Origin: Dactylorhiza incarnata
Lineage: Eukaryota; Streptophyta; Magnoliopsida; Asparagales; Orchidaceae
NCBI GenBank assembly: GCA_033032865.1
Contig: JAWHQI010000257.1
Location: 1,426,001-1,490,000, forward strand
Reading direction: 5' to 3'
Length of the DNA: 64,000 bases
In this document: positions 42,765 through 54,068 of the stretch, piece after piece
Layout of the letters: the number at the start of each line of letters is the position of its first letter
Position numbering within the stretch: position 1 is the first letter of the stretch
Notes under the pieces: generated by a model
Databases searched by the model: none
What the model was told of the DNA's origin: nothing
Seen by the model: only the letters and a program-made list of their open reading frames with translations
Translations under genes and position numbers: made by a program

Positions 42765-43360
42765 TAATAATATCTACTACTGATTTTTTACACGATAATA
42801 TACGTGAAACTACACCTTGAATTGAGGAATTACTGAATCGACTTTCACATAGATTTCACAATTTCTTGGGTTACAAAGATCACCACAAACAACAATACAT
42901 ATAAGAGAAGTGGTGACTATAATATTTTTAGCTCAAAATGAATCAATTAGAGCAAGTTTTGAAGTTTTGATATTTCTCTAAGGGCTTTATATATAACACT
43001 ATTACTACTCTCGATGGAGGTTATAAAACCAACAAATCGATAATTCACATATATACCAACAGCCCTAAGAAATGATAAGTGTTATAGGATTAAAACAGAT
43101 CTAACCACATCTATTTTGACTCCCAAATATACGTATAAATCTTACTCATTCGTGAGCTCTCAAGTGGTGCGGGAAAAGTTTGTTCTTCTGTAGGTTCATT
43201 ACTGCATGATTGCAACCTTATATCCATTCAATGTGGATCGTCGTTCATATTTCATTAAAGAATGATAAACACTTCCCACTTGATTTAGAAAGAAATTAAC
43301 TTAACATGGATATCCTCTCACTTAAATGATGCAACTTTTTAAGATCTGTTAGGTTCAATT
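42765..43360. other. Spacer, nothing recognised
   Basis: AT-rich, no frame with family features. Confidence 0.3.
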
Positions 43361-44000
43361 TCACTGGGAGTGATTAAATGTCTCAGGAATTTGATTGAAG
43401 TTGCAAGCGCATTTGAGAGAGCTAAACTTCATTTTATACTTCCGCAAGTCAGGAGTATATCTTTGGCATTTATGAGAGTGCTCTTCTAAGGTTACACTTT
43501 TTTTATTAAAAGGAAGTCCCCATATACTTTCACATTCTATCAATTTTGTTTTTTAAAGATTAAATATATTGCCGCTGTTAAGCCGCACTCCCATTCCTAC
43601 AACTAAAAACGTTACTTGGTAACATAAGCACTTGTCATTTGTTATACGACTATTTTTCACTGATCTGAGGCTGCCCACAAATTTGGTGATAGTCTGAGAA
43701 AAAAACATCAAGAAATTAAGCTCGGAAAGGAATATCATGTAGTCGAATCTACAAGTGAATCAATTGGTGGCAAATTTTGCTTCTAATAATTTAGAAACAT
43801 CATCTTTGATGAGTCTTAATAGAGTGGTCGTAGTTTTTCTCCTTTTTCCTTCTTTATGGGCTTGGCATCTAGGCTGAAGTTGAGGCAGTGACAGACAATA
43901 TTTTCATCGACCTCAAACGATCTGATAGCAGAACATAAGAATATATCGAGATTTTGTGCAAGACATTCCATAATGCGTTGTTGAGATTCTGGAGGAAGCT
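43361..44000 (-). pseudogene. pol: Highly decayed Tat-type gypsy pol relic
   Basis: Minus-strand fragments in RT order. Around 44000-43850 LPPESQQRIMECLAQNLDIF and NIVCHCLNFSLDAKPIKKEK match the segment before RT (compare NVDIFAWSAAEM and VACHHLNLDPAVKPVRQKK in element B). 43738-43553 weakly follows the RT finger and palm region. 43543-43361 contains EEHSHK and LRKYKMKFSSLKCA, matching the post-YVDD segment (KKFKMRLNPAKCVF in B). Multiple stops and frameshifts. Much older than A and B. Confidence 0.65.
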
Positions 44001-44609
44001 CTATAACACCCCAAACTAATTAATCCATATACCATAGACCCTATCAATCCTCGCAATATAAAACCTCTTTAGGTGTATTAGAAGATTGTACAAGAAAGCA
44101 AGCATAAAAACCCATAAAATTTGTTTGATGTAATATGCCCATGTGTAGTTATCTAGTAATCCCCTTGGTCGATGGAAGATCCAACATGTGTCTCTCTCAG
44201 GTTGGTTCTCGCGTGCATGATACAACCTCACTCATGACGACACTTTGCTCAGTCTTCGCCCACGAGATATACTCATCGCCACAAGTATCGATCATGCATG
44301 ATCTTCGCCTCAGCAAGCAGTCCTCACCCATGAAACATAACCCTCATAGATTTATACTTTGTGCCTTTTTCTTGTGGGTTACCGTACTTATTATGCGGAG
44401 TTCTAGCCTAACCCTGTCCTGCATGGTATTCCCCACTCACGATGTCGAAGAGATCACATAATGCAAAGAACGTCCAAAGGGGGTGGGTTGCCTTGTAAAG
44501 GCCTCCGTACCTCGTATAGACCTAGACTTTAGTCTGTGACATAACAATCGTGCATGAGAGAAGTATCCATATCTCAATAATACTTTCCGGTCATGGGGAA
44601 TATGCTTCA
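44001..44609. other. Spacer, nothing recognised
   Basis: No gene. It begins with TATAACACCCC and has a transcript-like composition but no recognisable domain. Confidence 0.3.
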
Positions 44610-44741
44610 CACTACAACAAAATCGTTATACGGTGACATTTTTTATGTCTTTAATGACAATTTTTAAGCGTCGCGATAGTTTTCATGACGTTAATAAAAA
44701 CGTCACAAAATCGTCGTGATTGTGGCCGTCTCGTCTCCACT
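44610..44741 (+). mobile_element. CACTA (En/Spm) transposon terminus
   Basis: CACTACAACAAAATCG at 44610 is the characteristic end of CACTA elements. Subterminal CGTCACAAAATCGTCG and TTAAGCGTCGCGATAG motifs follow. It is truncated by the C-run and LTR fragment at 44742. Confidence 0.75.
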
Positions 44742-45130
44742 CCCCCCCCCCCCCCCCCCTCCTGTGTTGGTCGTTCAGGTTCGTTGTTGAGCTGCGGATA
44801 GTAGATCTTTGGCTATTCGCAGCCCAAATTTGGGAAGTCTATAAATAGACCCTCATGGGCATTTTGGGAAGGGCTGGTCTCCCCTCTCCCTTGCGCGTGT
44901 CTTGTGAGCAAGCACCCCATCCCCCTGTCAGTTGAGGTTGACGGTGAGGTGATCCTTAGTGCCCTCCAAGGTGTCCAGGCTCAGCATTGACTTGGGAGGG
45001 AAAGCTCTCTTTGAACTTCCAGGTGTGTGGTGGGACCTCCTCGCTGCAGCTTAAGAGGTCTATTTTAAGTTCCAAGCATTTTTAGGTGCAAGGTCCTTCG
45101 GTTCTCAGCAACTAGTCAAGGTTCTAGCTA
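44742..45130 (+). repeat. LTR fragment related to the A/B family
   Basis: Starts in an 18-base C-run (44742-44759). It has TCTATAAATAGACCC at 44840, GGGAAAGCTC and GGTGTGTGGTGGGACCTCC then CGCTGCAGC at about 45023-45053, the same transcribed-region signature as 40408-40863 and the solo LTR at 48804. Confidence 0.55.
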
Positions 45131-45179
45131 GGTCAAGTAAGAGTCAGCTGCAATATCTTTCCTATAAAATGAGATAAAG

Positions 45180-46150
45180 TTAATGAAACACAATTATCAT
45201 TTTTAATTAATTTCATTCTTATAATGTTATTTGCTTCTCATAAATATTTCATATCAAATTTAGATGGCAAAATTTTCTTGATTTCTTTTATTATTTTTAA
45301 GAAAGTCCCAAAAAATAGGATATCATCTACATATAAATAAAGTAAAGCGACATCACTATTATCTTATTTTTGTATAATTAATATATTTATCAAATTAATT
45401 AGCTAAAAATTCAAAAGAAATGATAACTGAATCATACTTTTGATCCATTGTTTAGGAGCGTATTTTATCGATATAAAAATTTAACTAATTTACAAACTTT
45501 ACGCTATTGACTCTTATCAACAAAACCTTCCAATTGTGTCATTTCTTATTTTAAATCATCATGAAGAAAAACAATTTTAGCATTCATTTGATGAATAAAT
45601 ATTTTATGGATCGAGGCAAATGCAATCAATACATGGAGAGAGGTAATTAGCTACAGAGACATGTTTCAATCTAATCTATTCCATATTTTTGAGAATAGCT
45701 TTTAACCATCAAATGAGCTGTGTATTTCTCGATAGAACTATCAGGTTGAGTTCTTCTTAAAGATTCATCAACAACATATTGTTTTATTACTTAGAGGTTA
45801 ATTAGTCGGTTAAAATCCAAATATGATTTCTTAAAATAGAAGATATCTCATCTATAGCTTCTTTCCAAAAAGGAGCATCTAAAGAGTTCATGGCTTCATC
45901 AAATATATTAGGATCTTCTTCAACCAAGAAAGTAAAAGGATATTCTCCAAAAGATTCCTTGGATCTAATTAATTATCTTACTCCTCCTAAGTTCTAGACC
46001 TTCTACTGAATCAGAACTAGGTAAAGATGAAATATGACTATTTGAAGGTTGAGATATGATCTTTATTCTAGAAATGGGGTCATTACATCTTGATTGTCTC
46101 GTTAAGTTGGAGTTCCTTTTCCCGACAGCCAGATGGTTCTCCATCTTTGT
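45180..46150 (-). pseudogene. pol: Ty1/copia reverse transcriptase relic
   Basis: On the minus strand, from 46150: LELRRSKII, a typical copia pre-RT phrase, then EAMNSLDAPFWKEAIDEI, a gapped RT body with HKIFIHQMNAKI and FLHDDLKxEM, QLEGFVDKSQ, KVCKLVKFLYR with APKQW, and LYLYVDDILFFGTFLK with the catalytic YVDD at about 45325. Stops and small deletions throughout. It is a different copia family from element G. Confidence 0.8.
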
Positions 46151-46514
46151 CAATAAAAGTACTAGAGCAATGTGGGTGGGCTCGGTTTAAAGACATGTTT
46201 CTTATGTGGGAGTGAAGAAGAGGTGGGACTCACTGTTTGTCCACATCATCATGACAGTGGTTGTGGCTCTCCTTGCCCGACAATGGTGAAGAACACGAGG
46301 GAGAGGTGTTGGTTTGAAGGTTTCTTGCTCTGCGGAAGAGAAAGGGAGTCAATGAGTGATGGACAGAGAGAGGGAGAGCTGGGCGAGGGGTTATTCATGT
46401 TCCATCCCATCACCACAAACTAATTACCAACATTGGATTCCAAGGTCAAATGGATTAATTATCGAAATGTTACTCAAAACAAATCACGAATACATCATAG
46501 CTCAAATTCGTGAT
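46151..46514. other. Spacer, nothing recognised
   Basis: A plus-strand 83-codon frame (46172-46423) rich in Gly, Glu and Arg has no family features. Confidence 0.3.
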
Positions 46515-47010
46515 CATTTGGTCTAACTAATAAAACATGCTCATAATTGGTCTGAGAGGTTTTGTTAGATTCGTATTAACGTCACAAGTCCAACGTCAAT
46601 GTCCCCAATCAAATCAGAGTCTATTTACTCAAGATTGTATTTTTGAGATGCCGCGTAGTTTAATGTCTCGGTCAACTTCTCGAATATACACTGGAATAGA
46701 GTGCAACCAATTCCATTGAGTTCGTATTAACCAAACAAGTTAAATGCAATAGACCGAGCTCATTTTGGATCTCGTTTAGTCAAAGTCCCATTTTTGAGTC
46801 ATTACGTGTAATTCGACTGTGCCAGTTTTACCAATGTCCTCAATTCTTATCATTGATTCAAACTGATTTTGTTGCTTTGTATTGGCATCACGAACACAAA
46901 GTAATATACTGGGTCAATAAGGAGCTCATTTACTCAATATGTCATTTTCGGATCATCATATAGTTAAATATGACATGTTTTAATCAGCTTCTCAAATACA
47001 CATACGAACC
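46515..47010. repeat. Degenerate tandem repeat, three units of about 155 bp
   Basis: TTCGTATTAACGTCACAAGT (about 46572), TTCGTATTAACCAAACAAGT (about 46720) and TTGTATTGGCATCACGAAC (about 46876), with matching downstream phrases (TTTTTGAGATGCCGCGTAGT, TTTTTGAGTCATTACGTGTA, TTTTCGGATCATCATATAGT). Well diverged. It has a satellite-like unit length. Confidence 0.5.
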
Positions 47011-48029
47011 GGGGGATGAACCAATGTCATAATCATATTTATCCTAGGATCGGAGAGCAACACTGCTGATCGGGATTAATTCATGGTTCATTCAATCGCA
47101 ATGGGTCGAGCGACGCGATTGAGCTTACATGTAAGCCATTTGAGCTACACATGGGTACCTATGGGTCAATTGACAAAAGAAGAGGGGACGTGATGTTACA
47201 TGGAAGGAAGAACATTGTCACAACGAATAATTCAACAGAGACCCTAATATTGAAAATGGATGTCCTAGGGTTGTTTTTTCATTGTCCCCAGAGCAACATG
47301 AATTCTATTAATCATGATCGACTATTTTACCAAATAAAATAATTGTACATATGAAGACATCATTTGCCTCCGTGAGAATCCTTCTATGATAGTAACATGT
47401 AACAAACATCATTTTGCTAAAGCATTAGAAGTATTTTGCAAACGAAAAGAGAATGATCTCAAGTTTTCTTGCTTGCAACATCATTAAATAAGTTGAACTT
47501 ATATTAAAGAAAAATGCGAAAAAGGGAACTCCACTTCCCTTAATATTGAGCTCTATAAATTTATTATATATTTGGATACTATAGAGTTTTATATAAACAC
47601 AATAAATTTCTCTATTATTTATATCATTTGACAATATTTCCATACTAATGTTCTTCTATTTTCATGATATCTTTAACTAATATATACAAGAAGTTGTCTT
47701 TGGTGCAACATTCAAAATTGTCAAATATAGGCTCATTCTTTTACTCAAATGACTTAACATATATTATAGAAAAATAGAAATTCGTTAGATATAATGGTTA
47801 TTTGTGTAATTACACTATACCCCTATAATAAAAATAATGATGGAAATTCATAAAATCCAAAAACTTTTTAGTAATACCTTTTACACCTACTATGGTAGGT
47901 AATCATTAGACCTCCTAGACCTACTTTAAAATGATTTTTTGTTAAATATAAATGTTTTGAAAAAAATGATTATAAAATATTAATTTAAATTTTTGTGCGG
48001 TCATTTTGAGTACTCATATGTATATGTGG
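47011..48029. other. Spacer, nothing recognised
   Basis: AT-rich, no gene or repeat that I can support. Confidence 0.3.
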
Positions 48030-48250
48030 TGGGCGCAACCGGCTTGATGTGGGCGCAGCCCAGAGCGTCATGGGCGTAGCCCGCCAGGGGCGGGCGAAGC
48101 CCGCCAGGGGCGGGCGAAGCCCGCCGTCGCAGGCCGGGTACTATTGCGCATGGTTGGGGCGGACCCCGAAGCCCACTAGGGGCAGGCGAAGCCCGCCGTT
48201 GCCGACCATGTACTGTCGCGCTTGGCAGGGGCGGAGCCCCGTGCCTGTCA
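48030..48250. repeat. GC-rich LTR-like repeats
   Basis: GCCCGCCAGGGGCGGGCGAA is repeated directly, and GGGGCGG(A/G)CCCC in inverted form. Similar motifs occur in some plant copia LTRs. Not assigned. Confidence 0.4.
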
Positions 48251-48344
48251 TATATATATATGGAAATATTTAAAGGCAATACTATGTCATTGTGTATCTC
48301 AGTCTCTCAGATTTTAATATATCTATCATAATTTACTTGTCCCT

Positions 48345-48412
48345 TGTGGTGGGACCTTTTCCTGGACCCTCGCTGTTCGGGGATGCTTTGTGTACCGGGC
48401 TGCCTTTTTTTA
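48345..48412 (+). repeat. Possible 3' end of an Au-like SINE
   Basis: GTGGGACCTTTTCCTGGACC, then GGGGATGCTTTGTGTACCGG and GCTGCC with a T-run, resemble the tail of plant Au-type SINEs. No Pol III A or B box is visible upstream, so it would be 5'-truncated. Confidence 0.35.
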
Positions 48413-48803
48413 TCAGAACCTATTTATGTAAATCCTTGAATCATGTAAGAAAATAATTATAAAAGTGAATAAATTTTTAGAAATTTATAGATAATAAAAA
48501 TAATATGAGCAATGTTAATACTTAATAGGACATAGATATCACTATTACCTGCCATGCAATAATAGCACCCATAAAATTCTATTTTCACACTAGTGAGCTA
48601 TTAGCACACCACCCAAAAATAAAAATAAAAATTGATTCATTAATTTCAAACAACAAAATACAGCTTTTATACCTGAGTAATAGTATGAACAAAAGCAAAA
48701 TCAAACTATAACACCTTGAAATGATTTAGGGCATAATAAGTACTTTTTAAAGAAAAGTTCAAAATCCTGCCTGGAGAATCAAATCCAACTTTGAAACCCC
48801 ATG

Positions 48804-49421
48804 TGTACAACTAATATTCTTCGAGGATAGGATCCGATATAAGTCACGTAGGCAGAAGTCAAAGGTCAAAGCAGAAGTCATGTCAAAGATAAAAGACAAA
48901 TCAGCCAGCAGGAACAGTAGAAGGCCTAGGCGAGTATGTGCGAGCATCCCCTCATACTCGTCAGGTGGGCGACCATAGGCGATGCTCGCCGAAGCCAGGC
49001 GAGATCCCCTCAATGTCGCATAGTCGCTAGGTTGAGCTGGGCTATAAATAAGACCCTCCCCCTCCCATTTGGTTTCCCTATAAATAGGACCCAAGGGGTA
49101 CGAGGAACTGCACCTTTGGCTAAGCTTTCGGAACCCCATTTTAGAATAGTTGGACCCGTCATCCTTGGTCGTCACTCTTGATACTCGCCAAGTTGGTGCC
49201 TTCATCGTACCCTGTTCGACCATCTTTAGTTATGAAGGGGAAGTCTCTTCTGAACTTCTGGGTACGTTGTGGGACCTCCCTGCCGCAGCACCCAGGATCC
49301 CGTTGTTGCTCTTTTAGCCCTTCGTCGTTGCTCGTCAAGCCATCGACCCGGATCGCTAGACGAGTAACCCTTGGTTGCATTGATCTGAACATTTGGAGCT
49401 AGGATTTTCCTGGCTTCAACA
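48804..49421 (+). repeat. Solo LTR of the A/B family
   Basis: 618 bp, TGTACAAC...GCTTCAACA, flanked by a perfect 5-bp duplication CCATG (48799-48803 and 49422-49426). Opposite in orientation to A and B. It carries two TATAAATA boxes, at 49043 and 49079. It marks a former full element lost by LTR-LTR recombination and fixes the exact LTR ends of the family. Confidence 0.92.
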
Positions 49422-49584
49422 CCATGATACAGTTATTTGGCATGCATTTCTCAATGCAGCATCTCAGATTTTATCTTTGTTTGAATCTTCTGGTAGATAT
49501 CTATGAATTAGGATTATTCTGCAAGGTGATTCGAAATCCATCCAGTTTCATACACAACTCTATAAATTATGGTTATTCTGCGGT

Positions 49585-49851
49585 ATGCATTATTACGATC
49601 CACATGTGAAGAACAATCTTGGCCTACATCTATCCTCTGCGGCAGAGCCCTATAATGGCGGTTTCCTCAGTCGGGATTGCGGAGTTTCTCAGTCCGCTAT
49701 GCCCCCTTCTGTGATGCAAATGGAGTTCATGCGAGATGTGAGAAATGGCTGGATGGGGCAGAGGGATGACAACATTGCGGCCGGGTGTTGGCCCCAGGGA
49801 TGTGGTTATTGGAGGAATCAGACACAGAGATGGAGCCATTTTCGGGATTGA
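49585..49851 (+). pseudogene. Fragment resembling a BBR/BPC (GAGA-binding) transcription factor N-terminus
   Basis: About 88 codons: HYYDPHVKNNLGLHLSSAAE, SRDCGVSQSAMPPS and MQMEFMRDVRNGWMGQRDDN. Order and residues follow the N-terminal region of plant BBR/BPC proteins (aromatic-rich start, NLGLQLMSS, HPRDC, MNYMRD-x-W). The C-terminal pentacysteine DNA-binding domain is not present here and the frame stops at 49851, so this is at most a gene fragment, perhaps captured by a transposon or a stranded exon of a host gene. The following 200 bp stay GC-rich and open in another frame without recognisable features. Confidence 0.5.
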
Positions 49852-50251
49852 CCACAAGGATGACGAAGGAGGGACTGCCATTTTCGAGGGTAAAGCGAGC
49901 AGTATGATCGATGTAGGCTCCGAGGGAGAGTTCGCCAGCAGGGGATTTAGGCGGCCCGATTTGTCGTTGTCGGGAGGAAGACCGCGAGCAGGAAAAGGAA
50001 ATCGAACGGGGCGCGCAAGATTTTGCTTATTAGGGCATGAGTGCTATTATCTATACCTATATTAAAATATACGTGTTATTTTGTATTAATTATGGGATGC
50101 TATTATTTTTCCGAGGGATTGGAGATGTTCACAAATAGTACAGTTCATGATTCGATTCATGAAGATTCAATTAAAATTCATATTTTCGAATTTGGATTCG
50201 AATAATTTTCGAATCTGAATCCGAATAATTTTATTATTGTTCGAGGATTAG
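49852..50251. other. Flank between BPC-like fragment and copia element G
   Basis: GC-rich to 50030, then AT-rich with repeated GAATTTGGATTCGAATAATT phrases. No gene identified. Confidence 0.35.
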
Positions 50252-51263
50252 TGTTGGGTGTTGTTCCCATCCGAGTCGGACAGAACCACCGGGCGCGCTA
50301 TGTGCGGCTCGTGATTTCATCATTTCATTTAATTTGATTAAATTGGTGGAGTGCGGATATCTTTCATGGGGGCAGCCAGAGAAAAAATATATACATATAA
50401 AATAAAACAAAACCTAATTAAAATCTCTCTCTCTCTCTCGCTGGTTTAGGAACCGCCCATAACCTCTCTCCCTCTCGTGTTTTCTGAAACCGTCTGGAGG
50501 TTTTGTTGAAGGGGCCGCCTGGAGTTTGTTGAAGTGTCGCTGCCTGGAGGGAGGAAGAGGAGTGGCTGTCGCCGTTGTGGGTGTTGACGGCTGCTGCGCC
50601 TGAAGATCGTTGAAGGAGATCCCGCCTCCTGTCTTGGAGGAGATCCCGCCGCCTGTGTTGGAGGGAGAGGCCGCCGCCTGCTGTTGGAGGGCCTGCTGTC
50701 GCCGTCGTGGGTTGCTGCCCTTTGGAGCGCCGCCGCCTGGTATTGTCGGCCCTTGCTCGTGGTTTGGAGATTGGAGTTCGAGGAAGAAAGGGGGCTGCTC
50801 ATAGCCGTTCTTCTCCGTGGATCTGAGAACGTCATCTTTGACGTTGGGACGGATTTCTCAATCCGTCCGGGGTAACGTTTTTCATCCGCTCGTGTTTGTT
50901 CCTCTTGTTTCAATATTGTGATTTTGTATCGTGTTGGAAAGGGGAGGTGTAAATCCTTTGTGGATTATATTTTGTAGTGGAGGAGTGAAGATCCTTTGTG
51001 GATCGGTGGAGGGAAAGCCTGTAATCTGTGCATGTGATTTATCACACATTTTTAGTGGAGGCTTTCCGAGTTGGACTCCGATCGTCCCGTGGTTTTTTTC
51101 ACCCAATTGGGTTGTCCACGTTAAAATTTTTTGTGTGCTGTTATTATTTTCTGCATCGTATTTTCTTTTGCGTGTTTGCATACCGCTCAACGCGGTCCCA
51201 CAGGTGCTCGCTCAAATTTGCAACAGGTGCTCTGGTTAGGTTTGTTTGCTCGCATTCCCAACA
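50252..51263 (+). repeat. 5' LTR of copia element G
   Basis: 1012 bp, TGTTGGG...CCCAACA perfect inverted ends. TATA-like ATACATATAAAATA at about 50390, then a CT microsatellite (50424-50440), GGAGG/CCGCC-rich R region and U5 with GTGGTTTTTTTCACCC. Confidence 0.9.
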
Positions 51264-51265
51264 AG

Positions 51266-51276
51266 TGGTATCAGAG
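51266..51276 (+). other. Primer-binding site of element G
   Basis: TGGTATCAGAG, complementary to initiator-Met tRNA, two bases after the LTR. This is the usual primer of plant copia elements. Confidence 0.93.
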
Positions 51277-51483
51277 ATAGGTTCAGTGACAGAGTCGTTT
51301 CAGTGACAGAGTAGATACCAGGCTGACCTTTTGGGTTTTCAGGACGAGTTGATTGTGATCTCGGGTGTGCAATTGGGAGTGGTAGTTTACGACCATTGAC
51401 CCGCTGGCTATCCTCTCCAGTTGCATATTTTGAGATAGTCAACTCAAAGATTTGTGGTCGGTCCGGCCAGTTGGGAGAGCAGA

Positions 51484-54068
51484 ATGGAGTCCACATCAGG
51501 TTCAGAGCAGATGGTAAAGTTGAATGGTGCCAATTATCACCAGTGGCATCTACTGATGGAGGATTTGATATATGTGAGGGGTTGGCATGCTCCTATCTTT
51601 GAGGAGATGCCAGAGGACATGGATCCGACGAAATGGAAGATGGAGCATCGGAAGCTGTGTGGGTTCATTAGACGGTTCGTGGAGCCGAATGTCTACAACC
51701 ACGTGGTTAGCATCACTGATGCAAAGGTACTGTGGATGACTCTCGAGACACTGTATGCCAAGAGCACGGGCATCAACAAGCTTTATCTGCTGAAGAAGCT
51801 TGGAGAGCTCAGGTACCGGGAGGGCTCACCTATTTTGGATCATGTCAATGAGTTCCAGGGGATTATTGATCGTCTGACTGCTATGAATGTGACTTTTGAA
51901 GACGAGGTGAATGCTTTGTGGCTACTCAAGTCACTTCCAGACTTGTGGGAGATGGTCAGAGTTTCTCTGATCAATTCTCCCCCCCCCCCCCCCCAGGGGA
52001 TTGTTTTCATGGAGATCGCCAAGAGTGGGATCTTGAATGAGGAGGTGAGACGAAAGTCTCAGGGGACTTCGGGCTCTTCTTCACGAGTCGACGTTCTCTT
52101 TACTGAGCCCAGGGGGAGAGGAAGGAGTAAGAGCCGAGGAAGGAAGGAGGACAGGAGTCAGAGTAGGGGAAAGTCCAAGACACGCTATCAGAATGTGGAA
52201 TGCCACTACTGCCATAAGAAGGGTCACATCAAGAAGTTTTGCTACTCCTTGAAGAATGATCAGAGGAAGAAGGGGATTGCCACTGAGGGCAAGGATGAGG
52301 GTCACACGGCAGCCACCGTTTCGACTGAGGAGGACGACGTCATCATTGTTGGCGACGACGTCACAGTTGCACTTGCGTGTGACGACCGATGTTGGATCGT
52401 TGATTCTGGAGCCTCTGCGCATGTCTCCCACAAAATGGAGTTATTTGCCACTTACACCACTCATGAATGTGGGGTGTTGAGGATGGGCAATGGGGATACG
52501 TCCAAGGTACTTGGGCGTGGAGACATGTACTTGAAGACGAGTACTGGAGCCCTACTAGTTCTGAGGGATGTGTGACACGTGTCAGGCATTCGCTTCAATT
52601 TGATATCTGTTGGCAGACTTGGAGACGAAGGACACCTGAGTGTCTTTGGAGGAGACTTCTGGAAGCTGATCAGGGGATCGCTTGTGATAGACAGAGGCTA
52701 TAGAGATTCTGGACTGTACTACATGGAGGGGAGGCCTGAAGCTGCTCAGGCCAACTCCGTCAGGGATGAGGCATCCACTTCCTTATGTCACAGGAGGTTG
52801 GCACACATTAGCCAGAAGGGTTTGGGATGTCTGGCGAAGAAGAAGTTGATTAGTGATATTTCTGGGGATCGCTTAGAGAGGTGCGACCACTGCATGGCTG
52901 GGAAACAGAACATGATTTCATTTCACAGCCACACGTCCACCAGGAGGTCTGAGCCATTGGAGCTAGTTCACACTGATGTCTGCGGACCTCTGAAGGTCCA
53001 GACTAGAGGAGGAGCTTCATATTTTGTTACTTTCATTGACGACCATTCGAAGAAGCTTTGGGTCTATGCTATCAAGACCAAAGATCAGGTCCTCGATACC
53101 TTCAGGAGATTCCACGCTGAGGTGGAGAGACTGTCTGGGAAAAGGCTGGGGTGCATCAGGTCAGTCAATGGGGGAGAGTATATTGGCACGTTTGATGAGT
53201 ACTACAGGGACCATGACATCAGACATGAGAAGACCCCGCCGAAGACGCCACAGCTGAATGGCGTTGCCGAGAGGATGAACAGGACACTGATGGAGAGAGT
53301 TCGATGAATGCTTTCTGAGTCGAAGCTGCCAGGTATGTTCTGGGGCGAGGCTCTTCTTACTGCAACGCATGTCATCAACCTCTCGCCGAGTTCAGCATTG
53401 CAGGAGGATGTCCCAGATAGGGTCTGGTATGGAAAAGACCCCTCTTACAGTTACTTGTGGGTATTTGGTTGCAAAGCCTTTGTGCACGTACCCAGGGACG
53501 AGAGATCGAAGTTAGATTTGAAGACCCGACGGTGTATTTTCTTGGGGTACGGCTACAGTGGAGAGTTTGGGTACAGGTTCTTTGATCCAGTTGAGAAGAA
53601 GCTTGTACGTAGCCGTGATGCTGTTTTCTGTGAGAATTAGACTGTTGGTGATCCTGAGGAGACTGTTGAGTTTGAGGTTGACTCTCGTACTGCTGCTGAG
53701 TCACCTATGGTTGGAGATGAAGACACTGAGGAGGCTACTGAGCTTGAGCCAGCACAGGGTACTGATACCCTTCCGGATCATGATATCACCACTGATGGTG
53801 AACCAGGAGTCGCTGAGGAAATTACTGATGATGTGCCTGCACCGGCCCCTGAACCTGCCTTGCGGAGGTCAGATTGAGTCAGGCATCCTTCCTCCAGATA
53901 CTCTGCATCAGAGTTCATACTTCTGACTGATGCGGGGGAGCCTGAGAGTTATGATGAGGTTGTGGAGAGTACAGAGAGGCGCCAGTGGATGGCCGCTATG
54001 CAGGATGAGATGCAGTCGCTGCAGAAGAATCACATATATGACATGGTGAGATTGTCTAAGGGCAAGAA
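51484..54068 (+). pseudogene. gag-pol: Gag-pol of copia element G, interrupted
   Basis: The ATG at 51484 opens the polyprotein. Gag (LNGANYHQWHLLMEDLIYVR) includes a 16-base C-run (51979-51994, Pro codons). A CCHC knuckle follows (CHYCHKKGHIKKFC), then protease WIVDSGASAHVS. A TGA at 52573 splits protease from the pre-integrase HHCC (HRRLAHISQKG, CDHCMAGKQ). The integrase core has the first Asp in HTDVCGP and the Glu in NGVAERMNRT, but the second Asp is Val (RSVNGGEY, about 53163), which alone would abolish strand transfer. Further stops at 53305, 53638 and 53876 are all in one frame, so no net frameshift has occurred. The RT starts (ERRQWMAAMQDEMQSLQKN) and is cut at 54068. Confidence 0.92.

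Larger units (their letters stand above)
50252..54068 (+). mobile_element. Ty1/copia element G, interrupted by element B
   Basis: 5' LTR (50252-51263), initiator-Met primer site, gag, protease, integrase and the start of RT, up to the insertion of B at 54069. The remainder should lie beyond 64000. The order integrase before RT marks it as copia. Confidence 0.93.
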
